NCBI GenBank assembly: GCA_934663775.1
Contig: CAKUKU010000001.1
Span: 186,001-250,000, forward strand
Source of the DNA: an uncultured Ellagibacter sp.
GTDB lineage: Bacteria; Actinomycetota; Coriobacteriia; Coriobacteriales; Eggerthellaceae
Direction: 5' to 3'
DNA length: 64,000 nt
Shown here: one piece after another, positions 10,436 to 18,125 of the stretch
Position numbering within the stretch: the stretch's first letter is position 1
Layout of the letters: each line of letters begins with the position of its first letter
Program-made: the position numbers and the translations under genes
Notes under the pieces: generated by a model
Database searches by the model: none
Told to the model about the DNA's origin: nothing
The model's input: the letters and a program-made list of their open reading frames with translations, nothing else

Positions 10436-10720
10436 TTAGCGAAACCTCAGCACGTATCCGCAGGTCGGAGGTAGGTGCTTTCCGAACAATGCAGCCGCAG
10501 GCGTCAAGCGCCGGCAACGCTCGCATCGCGTAAAGCGCTCATCATACACGCGGCAGAGCCGCGAGTCCTCGTCAAGGAACTCGCACGGCGCCGAGAAGTC
10601 GATGCCGACAGAACCGTCGTCACCGACTTCCCGCTCGTAGCAGCACATCCCGCAGCGCAGGCACGCATCGTCCCACGAACCGTCGAACCACGCCCGCAGC
10701 GCCGCAATCGGCTTCAGCAT
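10436..10720 (-). CDS. YkgJ-type CxxCxxCC cysteine cluster protein
   Basis: 94 residues with CLRCGMCCYE (about 21-30), the CxxCxxCC signature of the zinc/iron-chelating family PF03692, plus later cysteines in PCEFL, LCRVY, CERC and CGYVL. Family members are small cytoplasmic metal-binding proteins without a settled function. It begins 7 bases after the stop of ettA, so it is the second gene of that operon. There is no strong ribosome site, consistent with translational coupling. Confidence 0.75.
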   Translation of the reverse strand: MLKPIAALRAWFDGSWDDACLRCGMCCYEREVGDDGSVGIDFSAPCEFLDEDSRLCRVYDERFTRCERCRRLTPAAALFGKHLPPTCGYVLRFR

Positions 10721-10727
10721 CGTCCGG

Positions 10728-12407
10728 CTAGTCCCGCGTCAGCTTGCGATGGAGGCGATGCGGCTTCGAAGCCTCTTCGCCCAAGCGCTCGATGCGGTTC
10801 TTCTGGTAGCTGTCGAAGTTGCCTTCGAACCAGAACCAGTTGCCCGGGTTCTCATCGGTGCCCTCCCACGCGAGGATATGCGTGGCGATGCGGTCGAGGA
10901 ACATGCGGTCGTGGCTCGTCACGACGGCACAGCCAGGGAATTCAAGCAGCGCCTTCTCCAAGCTGGAAAGCGTCTCGACGTCCAAGTCGTTGGTGGGCTC
11001 GTCGAGCAGCAGCAAGTTGCCGCCCTGCTTCAGCGTGAGCGCCAAATTCAGGCGATTGCGCTCGCCGCCCGAGAGCACGCCTGCAGGTTTCTGCTGGTCA
11101 GAGCCTTTGAAGCCGAAACTTGCCACATACGCGCGGCTCGGCACCTCGGTCTCGCACACCATCATGTAGTCGAGCCCGTCGGAAACCACTTCCCACACGT
11201 TCTTCTTGGGGTCGATACCCTCACGCCCCTGGTCAACGTAGGAAAGCTTCACCGTCTCGCCCAGCTCGAGCGTACCTGCGGTCGGCTGTTCCTTGCCGAC
11301 GATCATCTTGAAGAGCGTGGACTTGCCCACGCCGTTCGGGCCGATGACACCCACGATGCCGTTGCGCGGCAACTCGAACGACAGGTTGTCGATAAGCACG
11401 CGATCACCGAAGCTCTTGCAAAGCCCGTCCACCTTGAGCACGTTCGCACCGAGGCGCGGACCTGCGGGAATGTGAATCTCGGTGAAGTCGACCTTCTTCG
11501 ACTGCGAAGCCTCGGCCACCATCTGGTCGTAACGTTCCAGACGCGCGCGGCTTTTCGCCTGACGCGCCTTCGGAGACGAACGCACCCACTCGATTTCCTC
11601 GGCAAGGCGCTTCGCGAGCTTCTCGTCGCGCTGCTTCTGCGACGCTAGACGCGCAGCCTTCGTCTCGAGGTAGGTGGTGTAGTTGCCCTTGTAGGGGTAC
11701 AGATGCCCGCGGTCGACCTCGCAGATCCACTCGGCCACGTTGTCCAGGAAGTAGCGGTCGTGCGTGACGGCGAGCACCGCTCCTTGGTACTTGTGGAGGA
11801 ACTGCTCGAGCCACAGGACGGACTCGGCGTCCAAGTGGTTCGTCGGTTCGTCCAAAAGCAGCAGGTCAGGCGCCTCAAGCAGCAAGCGGCAGAGCGCCAC
11901 GCGCCTGTGTTCGCCGCCGGAGAGCACGTTCACCGGCATATCGGGGTCGGGGCACTGCAGCGCATCCATCGCCTGCGAGAGCTGGCTGTCCAAATCCCAG
12001 CCGTCGACTGCGTCGATAGCATCCTGCAGCTCGCCCATTTCCGCCATGAGCGCGTCGAAGTCGGCGTCGGGCTCGGCCATGAGCCCGCCGATCTCGTTGA
12101 AGCGATCAATCTTCGCCTTCACGTCGCCAAACGCGAGCTCGATGTTCTCGAGCACCGTCTTGTCCTCGTCGAGCGGCGGCTCCTGCTGGAGGATTCCTAC
12201 GGTGTAGCCGGGCGTGAGGCGCGCCTCGCCGTTGGAGACCTCCTCCATGCCCGCCATCAGCTTTAAAAGCGTGGACTTGCCCATGCCGTTCGGACCGACC
12301 ACGCCAATCTTCGCGCCGGGATAGAACGACAGCGTGACGTCGTCCAAGATCACCTTGTCGCCGTGCGCCTTGCGCGCCTTGTACATCTGGTAAATGAATT
12401 CGGCCAT
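10728..12407 (-). CDS. ettA: Energy-dependent translational throttle protein EttA (ABC-F)
   Basis: 559 residues, close to E. coli EttA (555). Two ABC ATPase cassettes: Walker A GPNGMGKST and GPNGVGKST, signatures LSGGEHRR and LSGGERNR, Walker B LLLLDEPTN in both. Between them lies the arm/linker with KAARLASQKQRDEKLAKRL typical of EttA. It has no membrane segments, and the close full-length match separates it from antibiotic-resistance ABC-F proteins. EttA binds the ribosomal E site and gates the first peptide bond according to ATP level. Start at 12407 (MAEFIYQMYKARKAHGDK) with GGGAG upstream. Confidence 0.95.
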   Translation of the reverse strand: MAEFIYQMYKARKAHGDKVILDDVTLSFYPGAKIGVVGPNGMGKSTLLKLMAGMEEVSNGEARLTPGYTVGILQQEPPLDEDKTVLENIELAFGDVKAKIDRFNEIGGLMAEPDADFDALMAEMGELQDAIDAVDGWDLDSQLSQAMDALQCPDPDMPVNVLSGGEHRRVALCRLLLEAPDLLLLDEPTNHLDAESVLWLEQFLHKYQGAVLAVTHDRYFLDNVAEWICEVDRGHLYPYKGNYTTYLETKAARLASQKQRDEKLAKRLAEEIEWVRSSPKARQAKSRARLERYDQMVAEASQSKKVDFTEIHIPAGPRLGANVLKVDGLCKSFGDRVLIDNLSFELPRNGIVGVIGPNGVGKSTLFKMIVGKEQPTAGTLELGETVKLSYVDQGREGIDPKKNVWEVVSDGLDYMMVCETEVPSRAYVASFGFKGSDQQKPAGVLSGGERNRLNLALTLKQGGNLLLLDEPTNDLDVETLSSLEKALLEFPGCAVVTSHDRMFLDRIATHILAWEGTDENPGNWFWFEGNFDSYQKNRIERLGEEASKPHRLHRKLTRD

Positions 12408-12451
12408 TCGATAGACTCCCTATTGTCCTGGTCTTTGTATATGCGACGCTT

Positions 12452-12460
12452 ATTGTACCA
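12452..12460 (-). promoter_or_regulatory. Promoter of ettA (extended -10)
   Basis: Minus strand TGGTACAAT is an extended -10 element about 45 bases before ATG 12407. The -35 is poor, as often with extended -10 promoters. Confidence 0.5.
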
Positions 12461-12473
12461 AGCGAGCGACCGC

Positions 12474-13295
12474 CTACAGTTCGAGGGTTTCCAAATCGTC
12501 GGGCACATGGAGGTTGCCGCCGTATACGCTGCGGCCTTCGGCGACGTAGCGCTCCTTGCGATGCGACAGATCGTCGTCTTCCGTATGGTAGAGCACGAGG
12601 TTCTCCACACCGAGGTGCTCCGCCGTCGCGCATGCCTCACGCACGGTCCCATGGTGAATCGGGTGCGGGTTATAGCGCTCGATATCGGCATGGCGGCAGT
12701 AGGCCTCGTGGACAAGCCACGCCGCCCCTTCAACATGTGAGAAGTTCTCGCTGGTCAGCGGCTCATCTCCGCTGCAGGCGAGCGCCTTGCCCGGGGCGTA
12801 TTCCATCGTGAACCCGAACTGCTTGGCCGATCCGGTCGAGTGGATGTCGAAAAAGGTAACGGGACGCCCGAGGATCTGCGCCGCGTCGCCGTCTTCGACC
12901 GCATGCAGGAACACGCGCTTGCCGATGAACGCCGACTCGCTCGGACGAAGCAGCATATGGGCCAGCTTATCGGCGGCCGCTACGACCTCGCCATTTCCCC
13001 AGAAGTGAAATTCTCCCTGATAATTGCCGCATTCCATGCCGTAGCACACCACGCGGAGAATCCAAACGGACCCGAGCAGATGATCGACGTGGGTGTGCGT
13101 GACGAACAGGTCGTGGATGGAATGCCAATCGATGCCCGCCCGCTCGAGCTGGGTCAAGATGCCGTTGCCGCCGCCCGCGTCGACAAGGAAGGTGCGGCCC
13201 GGCGCCTTCCCCATCGCGTCGTCCTGCAGCGCGAAGCACGCGTTGTAGCATTTTGTTGCGAGCGCGTGGCCAGTGCCCAGCATCGTTAACCGCAT
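12474..13295 (-). CDS. MBL-fold hydrolase, ribonuclease Z-like
   Basis: 273 residues from ATG 13295, chosen because AAAGGGG precedes it and the conserved MRLTMLGTGHA begins there; the frame stays open for 67 more codons upstream without similarity. THTHVDHLLG is the HxHxDH metal motif, with downstream metal ligands in LVHEAYC and HPIHHGT. The pattern matches RNase Z/arylsulfatase-like beta-lactamase-fold enzymes, but the clear tRNase Z exosite arm is absent, so a phosphodiesterase or other hydrolase role is equally possible. Confidence 0.75.
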   Translation of the reverse strand: MRLTMLGTGHALATKCYNACFALQDDAMGKAPGRTFLVDAGGGNGILTQLERAGIDWHSIHDLFVTHTHVDHLLGSVWILRVVCYGMECGNYQGEFHFWGNGEVVAAADKLAHMLLRPSESAFIGKRVFLHAVEDGDAAQILGRPVTFFDIHSTGSAKQFGFTMEYAPGKALACSGDEPLTSENFSHVEGAAWLVHEAYCRHADIERYNPHPIHHGTVREACATAEHLGVENLVLYHTEDDDLSHRKERYVAEGRSVYGGNLHVPDDLETLEL

Positions 13296-13400
13296 CGTAA
13301 GCCCCTTTCGCTCACCGTCGTCGGCACCTTCCGCAGAAGAGCCCGAACCCGTCCAGGGAAACCCCGTGCCCCTCAAGGGAAAGCCTTCGGCACTATCCCC

Positions 13401-13460
13401 CTGGCAATCGACGCCTTCATCCGGCAATCGACAATCTCGCCCGACGATCGACGCCTTCCG
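13401..13460. repeat. Three 20-bp imperfect tandem repeats
   Basis: Units start at 13401, 13421 and 13441, each with a core close to GGCAATCGACGCCTTC. They lie in the leader of the RNase Z-like gene, just beyond the nitroreductase terminator. Function unknown. Confidence 0.55.
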
Positions 13461-13494
13461 AAACCGACGTTCAACCTTTTCAGAAACCTTCGCC

Positions 13495-13529
13495 AAAAAA
13501 GAAGGCGCCGCTTTGGAAGCGACGCCTTC
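13495..13529 (-). terminator. Rho-independent terminator of the nitroreductase gene
   Basis: Minus strand stem GAAGGCGTCGCTT / AAGCGGCGCCTTC (12 of 13 paired, 3-base loop) followed by TTTTTT, 60 bases after the nitroreductase stop. Confidence 0.85.
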
Positions 13530-13588
13530 AGCCCTTCAATCAGTTGCGACGTGAGTGAGGGCTATGCAACTGAACCCGCGAGGGTTCC

Positions 13589-14119
13589 TTAAAACGTTTC
13601 GCGAACCACCAACGTATCGAGCGGCTCGGTCAGCTCGTGGCGAGGACTCGGTTCAGCATCCTCGGCACTGTGCCCTACCATCATAAGGTCTACGAGCACA
13701 TAATTGTTCGGGATATTGAAATTCTTTCGAATAATCTCAGAATCATAGGCCCCAACCCAGCAACTTCCGAGGTTTTCCGCCGCTGCAGCGTTCGCGATGT
13801 TGGTGAGCACAATCGACGTGTCGATGTCGCCGAAGTCGCCCGTTTCGTAGCCGAGCCCCTTCGCGGACGCGTCGGCATCGTATGCGCCGATGAACACCGT
13901 GGGCGCACCGTAGCGGCAATGCGTCGCCTCGTCGATTTTCGCGAGGCCTTCGGCACTTTGCACCACGCACAGACGGAACGGCTGCAGGTTCTTCGCCGTG
14001 GGAGAAAGCTGCGCCGCCTGAAGCAGCACATCGAGCTCCGCGTCGGTCAACTGCTCGTCGGAAAACTTGCGCACCGAATAGCGCGCCTTCAAAAGGTCGA
14101 GGTAATCCTGTCCGTTCAT
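13589..14119 (-). CDS. Nitroreductase family protein
   Basis: 176 residues from ATG 14119, set by GAAGGAG 5-6 bases upstream. LLKARYSVRKFSDEQLTD and AAQLSPTAKNLQPFRL are the FMN-contacting N-terminal motifs of small nitroreductases; the C-terminal half has AAENLGSCWVGAYD. These cytoplasmic flavoproteins reduce nitro groups, quinones or enones with NAD(P)H. An 18-bp palindrome over the transcription start implies a dedicated repressor, but no regulator gene is adjacent. The physiological substrate cannot be told from sequence. Confidence 0.88.
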   Translation of the reverse strand: MNGQDYLDLLKARYSVRKFSDEQLTDAELDVLLQAAQLSPTAKNLQPFRLCVVQSAEGLAKIDEATHCRYGAPTVFIGAYDADASAKGLGYETGDFGDIDTSIVLTNIANAAAAENLGSCWVGAYDSEIIRKNFNIPNNYVLVDLMMVGHSAEDAEPSPRHELTEPLDTLVVRETF

Positions 14120-14136
14120 GCCGACTCCTTCGGTCA

Positions 14137-14161
14137 AGTTCGATATATCGAACTCAGTATA
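14137..14161 (-). promoter_or_regulatory. Nitroreductase promoter with 18-bp palindromic operator
   Basis: AGTTCGATATATCGAACT (14137-14154) is a perfect palindrome. The minus strand -10 TATACT (14156-14161) is directly upstream, so the predicted start near 14149 lies inside the palindrome. The -35 is weak. Confidence 0.65.
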
Positions 14162-14546
14162 ACGCGAGAACATGGGCAAACACGCAAAAGTCGGGAAGGG
14201 CGGAGCGGAGCCTCGATCCCGAAACGCCACGGTCTTGAAGCACTTCAACCTTCGAGTCGCCACAGTTTTGAAGAGTTTTAACCCCAAAGCGCCACGGCCT
14301 TGAAGAGATTTCCGGCTCAAAGCGCTTCGACCTTGAAACGATACGACCACGAAGCATCGTATTCGCAGGCACCGTGCCATTTGATAGATTCCTACTTGTA
14401 CAAGAATGACGAAAAGTTATGAAGAAACGGTGAAAAACAGCGGGAATACTCCCAGACTGTCCCGAAATCGTCCCATTTAATCTCAATTTGGAGAACTTTT
14501 CTCCACATTACTTTATATTTTGGTGTCTAGTCCACTATTTCTTCAT
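14162..14546. repeat. Long intergenic region with four degenerate 33-bp repeats
   Basis: Between 14224 and about 14350 a motif near CGCCACGGCCTTGAAGAG recurs at 14225, 14258, 14290 and 14323. Downstream is a separate 15-bp palindrome GGAGAACTTTTCTCC (14490-14504). The frame is open on the minus strand across the repeats, but the nitroreductase starts after it with a good ribosome site, so I do not regard it as coding. Confidence 0.45.
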
Positions 14547-14591
14547 GAAAAAATGGCGTTTTCGTACAGCGCTCGAGCTCTACGACGCCAT
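14547..14591 (-). terminator. Rho-independent terminator of tlyA
   Basis: Minus strand stem begins ATGGCGTCGTA and closes TACGAAAACGCCAT with an inner AGC/GCT stem, followed by TTTTTT. It is about 30 bases after the tlyA stop. Confidence 0.75.
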
Positions 14592-14622
14592 GGCCCGCTG
14601 AGCCAGGAGGTACGAGGAAATA

Positions 14623-15405
14623 TCAACGCTGGTTTAACATGGAGTCGCCCTGAAACACTGCGCGGACAAGGTATTCCACGTTCCCTTCCGCACCTTTAAT
14701 GGGTGACTCGATAGTACCAGTGACTTCGAAGCCTTCGCGCTCGAGAGCGCGGCGGACCTCTTCCACCGTGCGGGCGCGCACAGCCTCGTCGCGCACGATG
14801 CCGTGGTCCGTCTCGTCGTGACGGGATTCGAACTGGGGCTTGACCAGCCCTAAGAACACACTCGCCGGAGCGTCTTCGGTCGCCGGGCGCGACAAGCGCG
14901 CGAAAGCGGGAGCCAGCACGGCAAGCCCGATAAAGCTCACATCGCACACGATCAAGTCGAACGGTGCGCCCAATTCCCCCGGATCGGCGAGCTTGATGTT
15001 CGTGCGCTCGAAAACGCTCACGCGCTCGTCGGTGCGAATCTTCCAAGCGAGCTGACCGTAGTTCACATCGACGCAGGCCACATGCGCAGCACCCGCCTGC
15101 AAAAGACAATCGGTGAAGCCGCCCGTCGACGACCCGACGTCGATGCAGTTCAGCCCCTGTACGTCCTGTCCGAACGCGTCGAGCGCGCCCTGCAACTTAT
15201 GCCCTCCGCGCGAAACGAACTGCTTGCGCCCACGCACGATGATTTCCGCATCGGGCGCCACCTTCACCGCGGCACTCGTGACGTACACATCGTCCACCTT
15301 CACCTCATGCGCGAGCACAGCGCGCAAAACCGTGCCTGCATCAGGAAAAACTCCCTGTTCAACAAGGAGTTCGTCAAGGCGAATCTTTTTAGGCTTTTTC
15401 GTCAT
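14623..15405 (-). CDS. tlyA: TlyA family rRNA 2'-O-methyltransferase
   Basis: 260 residues. An S4 RNA-binding domain (KKIRLDELLVEQGVFPDA to SRGGHKLQGAL) is followed by a FtsJ-like methyltransferase with the SAM loop DVGSSTGGFTDCLLQAGA and VDVNYGQLAW. TlyA methylates cytidines in 16S and 23S rRNA and sets capreomycin sensitivity in mycobacteria. There is no ribosome site before ATG 15405. Instead a TATAAT box ends 6 bases upstream, placing the predicted transcript start on the A of the ATG: a leaderless mRNA. The type I toxin-antitoxin locus is immediately upstream on the other strand. Confidence 0.92.
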   Translation of the reverse strand: MTKKPKKIRLDELLVEQGVFPDAGTVLRAVLAHEVKVDDVYVTSAAVKVAPDAEIIVRGRKQFVSRGGHKLQGALDAFGQDVQGLNCIDVGSSTGGFTDCLLQAGAAHVACVDVNYGQLAWKIRTDERVSVFERTNIKLADPGELGAPFDLIVCDVSFIGLAVLAPAFARLSRPATEDAPASVFLGLVKPQFESRHDETDHGIVRDEAVRARTVEEVRRALEREGFEVTGTIESPIKGAEGNVEYLVRAVFQGDSMLNQR

Positions 15406-15411
15406 AGGAGC

Positions 15412-15439
15412 ATTATACAGACTCAATACACGAACACAA
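15412..15439 (-). promoter_or_regulatory. tlyA promoter giving a leaderless transcript
   Basis: Minus strand TTGTGT (15434-15439), 16-base spacer, perfect TATAAT (15412-15417), then GCTCCT and the ATG. The usual 7-base distance from -10 to +1 lands on the start codon. Confidence 0.65.
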
Positions 15440-15452
15440 GTTCGTTTTTATA

Positions 15453-15461
15453 TGATACACT
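15453..15461 (+). promoter_or_regulatory. Promoter of the toxin mRNA
   Basis: TGATACACT is an extended -10. The start predicted 7 bases downstream is the G at 15468, the first base of GTGCAAGGTGGC. Confidence 0.6.
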
Positions 15462-15511
15462 ACGCTCGTGCAAGGTGGCGGGCTACCCCCTATCCCATTA
15501 GGAGGTTGCTC

Positions 15512-15592
15512 ATGGTTACCTATACGGAATTGTTCACATTCTGTCTGGTTGTGATAGCGGTTATCGAGCTTTCGTTACGCTTAAGAAAGTGA
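15512..15592 (+). CDS. Candidate type I toxin, 26-residue holin-like membrane peptide
   Basis: Peptide MVTYTELFTF then a hydrophobic segment CLVVIAVIELSL and a basic end RLRK: one membrane helix with a positive tail. The YTELFTF opening and layout resemble the holin-like toxin family (TxpA/BsrG type) of Firmicutes. A strong AGGAGG (15500-15505) is 6 bases before ATG 15512. Codon 27 is TGA and a hairpin follows at once. A convergent RNA starts at 15688, and its 5' hairpin exposes CUCCUA, complementary to the ribosome site. Such peptides depolarise the membrane when overproduced. Too short for standard gene callers; toxicity is inference. Confidence 0.7.
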   Translation: MVTYTELFTFCLVVIAVIELSLRLRK

Positions 15593-15627
15593 AGTAGCCG
15601 CCCCCGCTAAGACGGGAAACGGCTACT
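15593..15627. terminator. Shared hairpin after the toxin gene
   Basis: AGTAGCCG (15593-15600) pairs with CGGCTACT (15620-15627) with an inner CCCG/CGGG. On the minus strand it is followed by the T-rich TCACTTTCTT. It may end both convergent transcripts, as in the par locus of plasmid pAD1. Confidence 0.5.
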
Positions 15628-15688
15628 CCCACAAGCTAAAAACTTGAAACCGGGGTAGCTGCCGTAGGAGCGGCAAGCCACCTTGCAC
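15593..15688 (-). ncRNA. Candidate antitoxin RNA of the type I locus
   Basis: Predicted to start at 15688 with the same 12 bases (GTGCAAGGTGGC) as the toxin mRNA. Its first hairpin has stem UUGCCG/CGGCAG and loop CUCCUA (complement of 15665-15670), exactly complementary to UAGGAG in the toxin Shine-Dalgarno (15499-15504). The 3' end is uncertain; the shared hairpin is the likeliest. No reading frame of note. Confidence 0.6.
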
Positions 15689-15694
15689 ACGTTC

Positions 15695-15703
15695 AGTATA
15701 CCA
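15695..15703 (-). promoter_or_regulatory. Promoter of the antitoxin RNA
   Basis: Minus strand TGGTATACT, an extended -10 with six bases to the GTGCAAGGTGGC start at 15688, the same geometry as the toxin promoter and a better -10. Confidence 0.6.
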
Positions 15704-15736
15704 TCCTGGTTCGGCGCTCGGCCGGACAATCCACCG

Positions 15737-16792
15737 TTAATCCTTCGGAAGCAGAAGCTGCGCGATCTGCACGGCATTGAGCGCTGCGCCCTTGCGGATC
15801 TGGTCGGCAACCACCCACATCGACAGGCCGTAATCGACCGTGTCGTCGCGGCGAATGCGCCCAACGTAGGTGTCGTTCGTGCCCGCGAGCAGGCCGGGCA
15901 TCGGGTACACGTTGTTCGCGGGGTCGTCCATCACGGTGACACCGGGCGCTGCGGCGAGGGCCTCTCGGGCAGCCTCGGGCGTCACGTCGGCGGCGAACTC
16001 CACGTTCACGGACTCGCCGTGGCAGCGCAGCACGGGAACGCGAACGCAGGTCGCGGCAACCTTCACGCCCTCATCACCCATAATCTTCTTCGTCTCGGCA
16101 ACCATCTTCCACTCTTCCTTCGTGGAATCGTCGTCGAGGAACTTATCGATGTGCGGGATGCAGTTGAAAGCAATGCGGTGCTGGAACGCCGACACCGTGA
16201 GCTCGTCGTCGGGTGTGCCACCCAGAAACTCGCGCGTCTGATCGTAGAGCTCGGCCATGGCAGGTGCGCCGGCGCCGCTTGCCGCCTGATAGGTCGAAAC
16301 GACGACGCGGGTGATTTTCGCCAGGTCGTAGAGGGGTTTCAGGGCAACGACCATCTGGATGGTCGAGCAGTTCGGGTTGGCGATGACGCCCGAGTGCCAC
16401 GACACGTCGCCCGGGTTCACCTCGGGAACCACCAGGGGCACGTCCTCATCCATGCGGAACGCGCTCGAGTTGTCGATCATGACAGCACCCGCGGCAACCA
16501 CAGCTTCACGCATCGCCTTGGAAACATCGGAGCCTGCGGAGAACAGCGCAATGTCGACACCCTCGAACGACTCGGGGGTCATTTCCTGCACAGTGAGCTC
16601 ACCTGCGGGAACGTCGCCGCAGCCCTCGAAGGGAAGCTTCTTGCCCGCCGAGCGAGCAGACGCGAGCGCGCGCACCTCGCTTGCAGGGAAGTCCAGGTCA
16701 TGCAAGACCTTCAGGAACTCATTTCCCACAGCGCCCGTCGCACCGGCAACAGCAACAACCGGATGAGCAGGGATAACCTTCGTCCAAGCCAT
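15737..16792 (-). CDS. asd: Aspartate-semialdehyde dehydrogenase
   Basis: 351 residues. NADPH-binding AGATGAVGNEFLKVL at the N-terminus, the catalytic cysteine in ANPNCSTIQM, and STYQAASGAG. Reduces aspartyl-4-phosphate to aspartate semialdehyde, the branch point to lysine/diaminopimelate, threonine and methionine. It starts 10 bases after the lysC stop with GGGAGG as ribosome site, so lysC-asd is one operon, the classic actinobacterial order. Confidence 0.96.
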   Translation of the reverse strand: MAWTKVIPAHPVVAVAGATGAVGNEFLKVLHDLDFPASEVRALASARSAGKKLPFEGCGDVPAGELTVQEMTPESFEGVDIALFSAGSDVSKAMREAVVAAGAVMIDNSSAFRMDEDVPLVVPEVNPGDVSWHSGVIANPNCSTIQMVVALKPLYDLAKITRVVVSTYQAASGAGAPAMAELYDQTREFLGGTPDDELTVSAFQHRIAFNCIPHIDKFLDDDSTKEEWKMVAETKKIMGDEGVKVAATCVRVPVLRCHGESVNVEFAADVTPEAAREALAAAPGVTVMDDPANNVYPMPGLLAGTNDTYVGRIRRDDTVDYGLSMWVVADQIRKGAALNAVQIAQLLLPKD

Positions 16793-16802
16793 GTTTACCT
16801 CC

Positions 16803-18080
16803 CTATCGGCCCTTGTTCATCTTGGCGGCGATTTCTTCCGCCGAAAGCTGGGTTTCCACGAACACGCTGTCGGAATCCAGACCGAAAGCGGTGTGCAGGC
16901 ACTGGACCGCCTGGGCGGCCTGCGCGGCATCGACCACTACGGACAGGCGAATCGGGCTCGTGGAGATAGCCAGAATGTTGATGTCGTTTTGGCCCAACGT
17001 CTCGAACGCCTTCGCGGCAACGCCCGGCGAGGACTTCATACCCGTGCCCACCAGGCTCACCTTCGCGATGTCCTCGTCGACGATGTAGGTGCGCGCGTTG
17101 ATGGTCGGCACGATGCGCTCGACGGTCTCGCGGGCGCGCGGCAAATCGCCGCCCGGGCAGGTGAAGCTGATGTCGGTGATGCCCGACTCCGACACGTTCT
17201 GGATGATCATGTCGACGCTCACCTGGTTGGATGCCAGCGCGCTGAACAGCTTCGCCGCCACGCCCGACATATCGGGAACACCGCGAATCGTGACCTTGAC
17301 CTCGGACGTATCGTGCGCAATGCCGGTGATTACCGCTTCCTCCATGTCGGGAGCCTCCTTGATATACGTGCCCTCGGCGTCGGAAAACGCCGAACGGGAA
17401 TGGATGACGACGTTCCATTTGCGGGCGAACTCGACGGCGCGCATCTGGAGCACGCCGGCGCCCGCGCCAGCGAGTTCGAGCATGTCGTCGTAGGAAATCT
17501 GGTCGAGCTTCTTAGCGCGCGGGCACACGCGCGGATCGGCGGTGAAGACGCCTTCAACGTCGGAATAGATCTCGCACACGTCGGCATTGATTCCCCAGGC
17601 CACAGCCACTGCCGTCGTGTCGGAACCGCCGCGGCCGAGCGTGGTCATGTCATCGTTGTCGTCGATACCCTGAAACCCCGCGATCACGGGGATGATGCCC
17701 TTGTCGACCGTCTCCATGATGCGGTCGGAGCATACGCTCACGATCTTCGCCTTGTTGTGCGTCCCGTCCGTGCGGATGCCCGCCTGACGGCCCGTAAAGC
17801 TCATGGCGTGATAGCCCTGCGCCTCGAGCGCCATGGCCAGAAGCGTCATCGACACCTGCTCGCCGGTCGAAAGGAGGCGGTCAAGCTCGCGCGCTGGAGG
17901 GTTCGTGTTGAGCGCGTTTGCAAGTCCTACCAGCTCATCGGTCGTTTTTCCCATCGCAGAGACAACGGCGACCACATCGTCGCCCGCCTTCTTCTTGGCG
18001 ATGAGCTTGTTCGCGACCATCTTGATACGCTCGGGCGACGCGACCGACGTCCCCCCGAATTTGCATACGACTAACGACAT
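16803..18080 (-). CDS. lysC: Aspartate kinase
   Basis: 425 residues. N-terminal kinase with VCKFGGTSVA, LLSTGEQVSM and LGRGGSDTTAVA; two C-terminal ACT domains (ITGIAHDTSEVKVTIRGV and VSLVGTGMKSSPGVAAKAFE) where lysine and/or threonine bind for feedback control. First step of the aspartate family pathway; substrate ATP plus L-aspartate. Length and domain order fit the beta-type enzyme of Actinobacteria, in which an internal start can yield a separate regulatory subunit; I cannot confirm that start here. Confidence 0.96.
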   Translation of the reverse strand: MSLVVCKFGGTSVASPERIKMVANKLIAKKKAGDDVVAVVSAMGKTTDELVGLANALNTNPPARELDRLLSTGEQVSMTLLAMALEAQGYHAMSFTGRQAGIRTDGTHNKAKIVSVCSDRIMETVDKGIIPVIAGFQGIDDNDDMTTLGRGGSDTTAVAVAWGINADVCEIYSDVEGVFTADPRVCPRAKKLDQISYDDMLELAGAGAGVLQMRAVEFARKWNVVIHSRSAFSDAEGTYIKEAPDMEEAVITGIAHDTSEVKVTIRGVPDMSGVAAKLFSALASNQVSVDMIIQNVSESGITDISFTCPGGDLPRARETVERIVPTINARTYIVDEDIAKVSLVGTGMKSSPGVAAKAFETLGQNDINILAISTSPIRLSVVVDAAQAAQAVQCLHTAFGLDSDSVFVETQLSAEEIAAKMNKGR

Positions 18081-18115
18081 CTCGATCTTTCTTTTGAAAG
18101 GGAAACCTTTGCGCC

Positions 18116-18121
18116 ACTATA
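18116..18121 (-). promoter_or_regulatory. Candidate lysC-asd promoter -10
   Basis: Minus strand TATAGT about 35 bases before ATG 18080. No good -35, and the box abuts the hairpin at 18126-18152. Confidence 0.35.
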
Positions 18122-18125
18122 CCAA

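Larger units (their letters stand above)
15468..15688. repeat. Terminal inverted repeats of the toxin-antitoxin locus
   Basis: GTGCAAGGTGGC (15468-15479) and its exact complement (15677-15688) bound the locus, with a second pairing GCTACCCC (15482-15489) / GGGGTAGC (15652-15659). In a full-length sense RNA the 5' end could fold back on the 3' end, a common way to keep toxin mRNA silent. Confidence 0.7.

Noticed and set aside
13296..13496. N-terminal extension of the RNase Z-like protein
   Set aside because: The open frame crosses the tandem repeats and nearly reaches the terminator; the conserved start with a good ribosome site is at 13295.
14815..14845. tRNA-like T-loop (CAGTTCGAATCCCG on the minus strand)
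   Set aside because: It is the tlyA coding sequence for QFESRHD; no acceptor stem or anticodon arm can be drawn around it.
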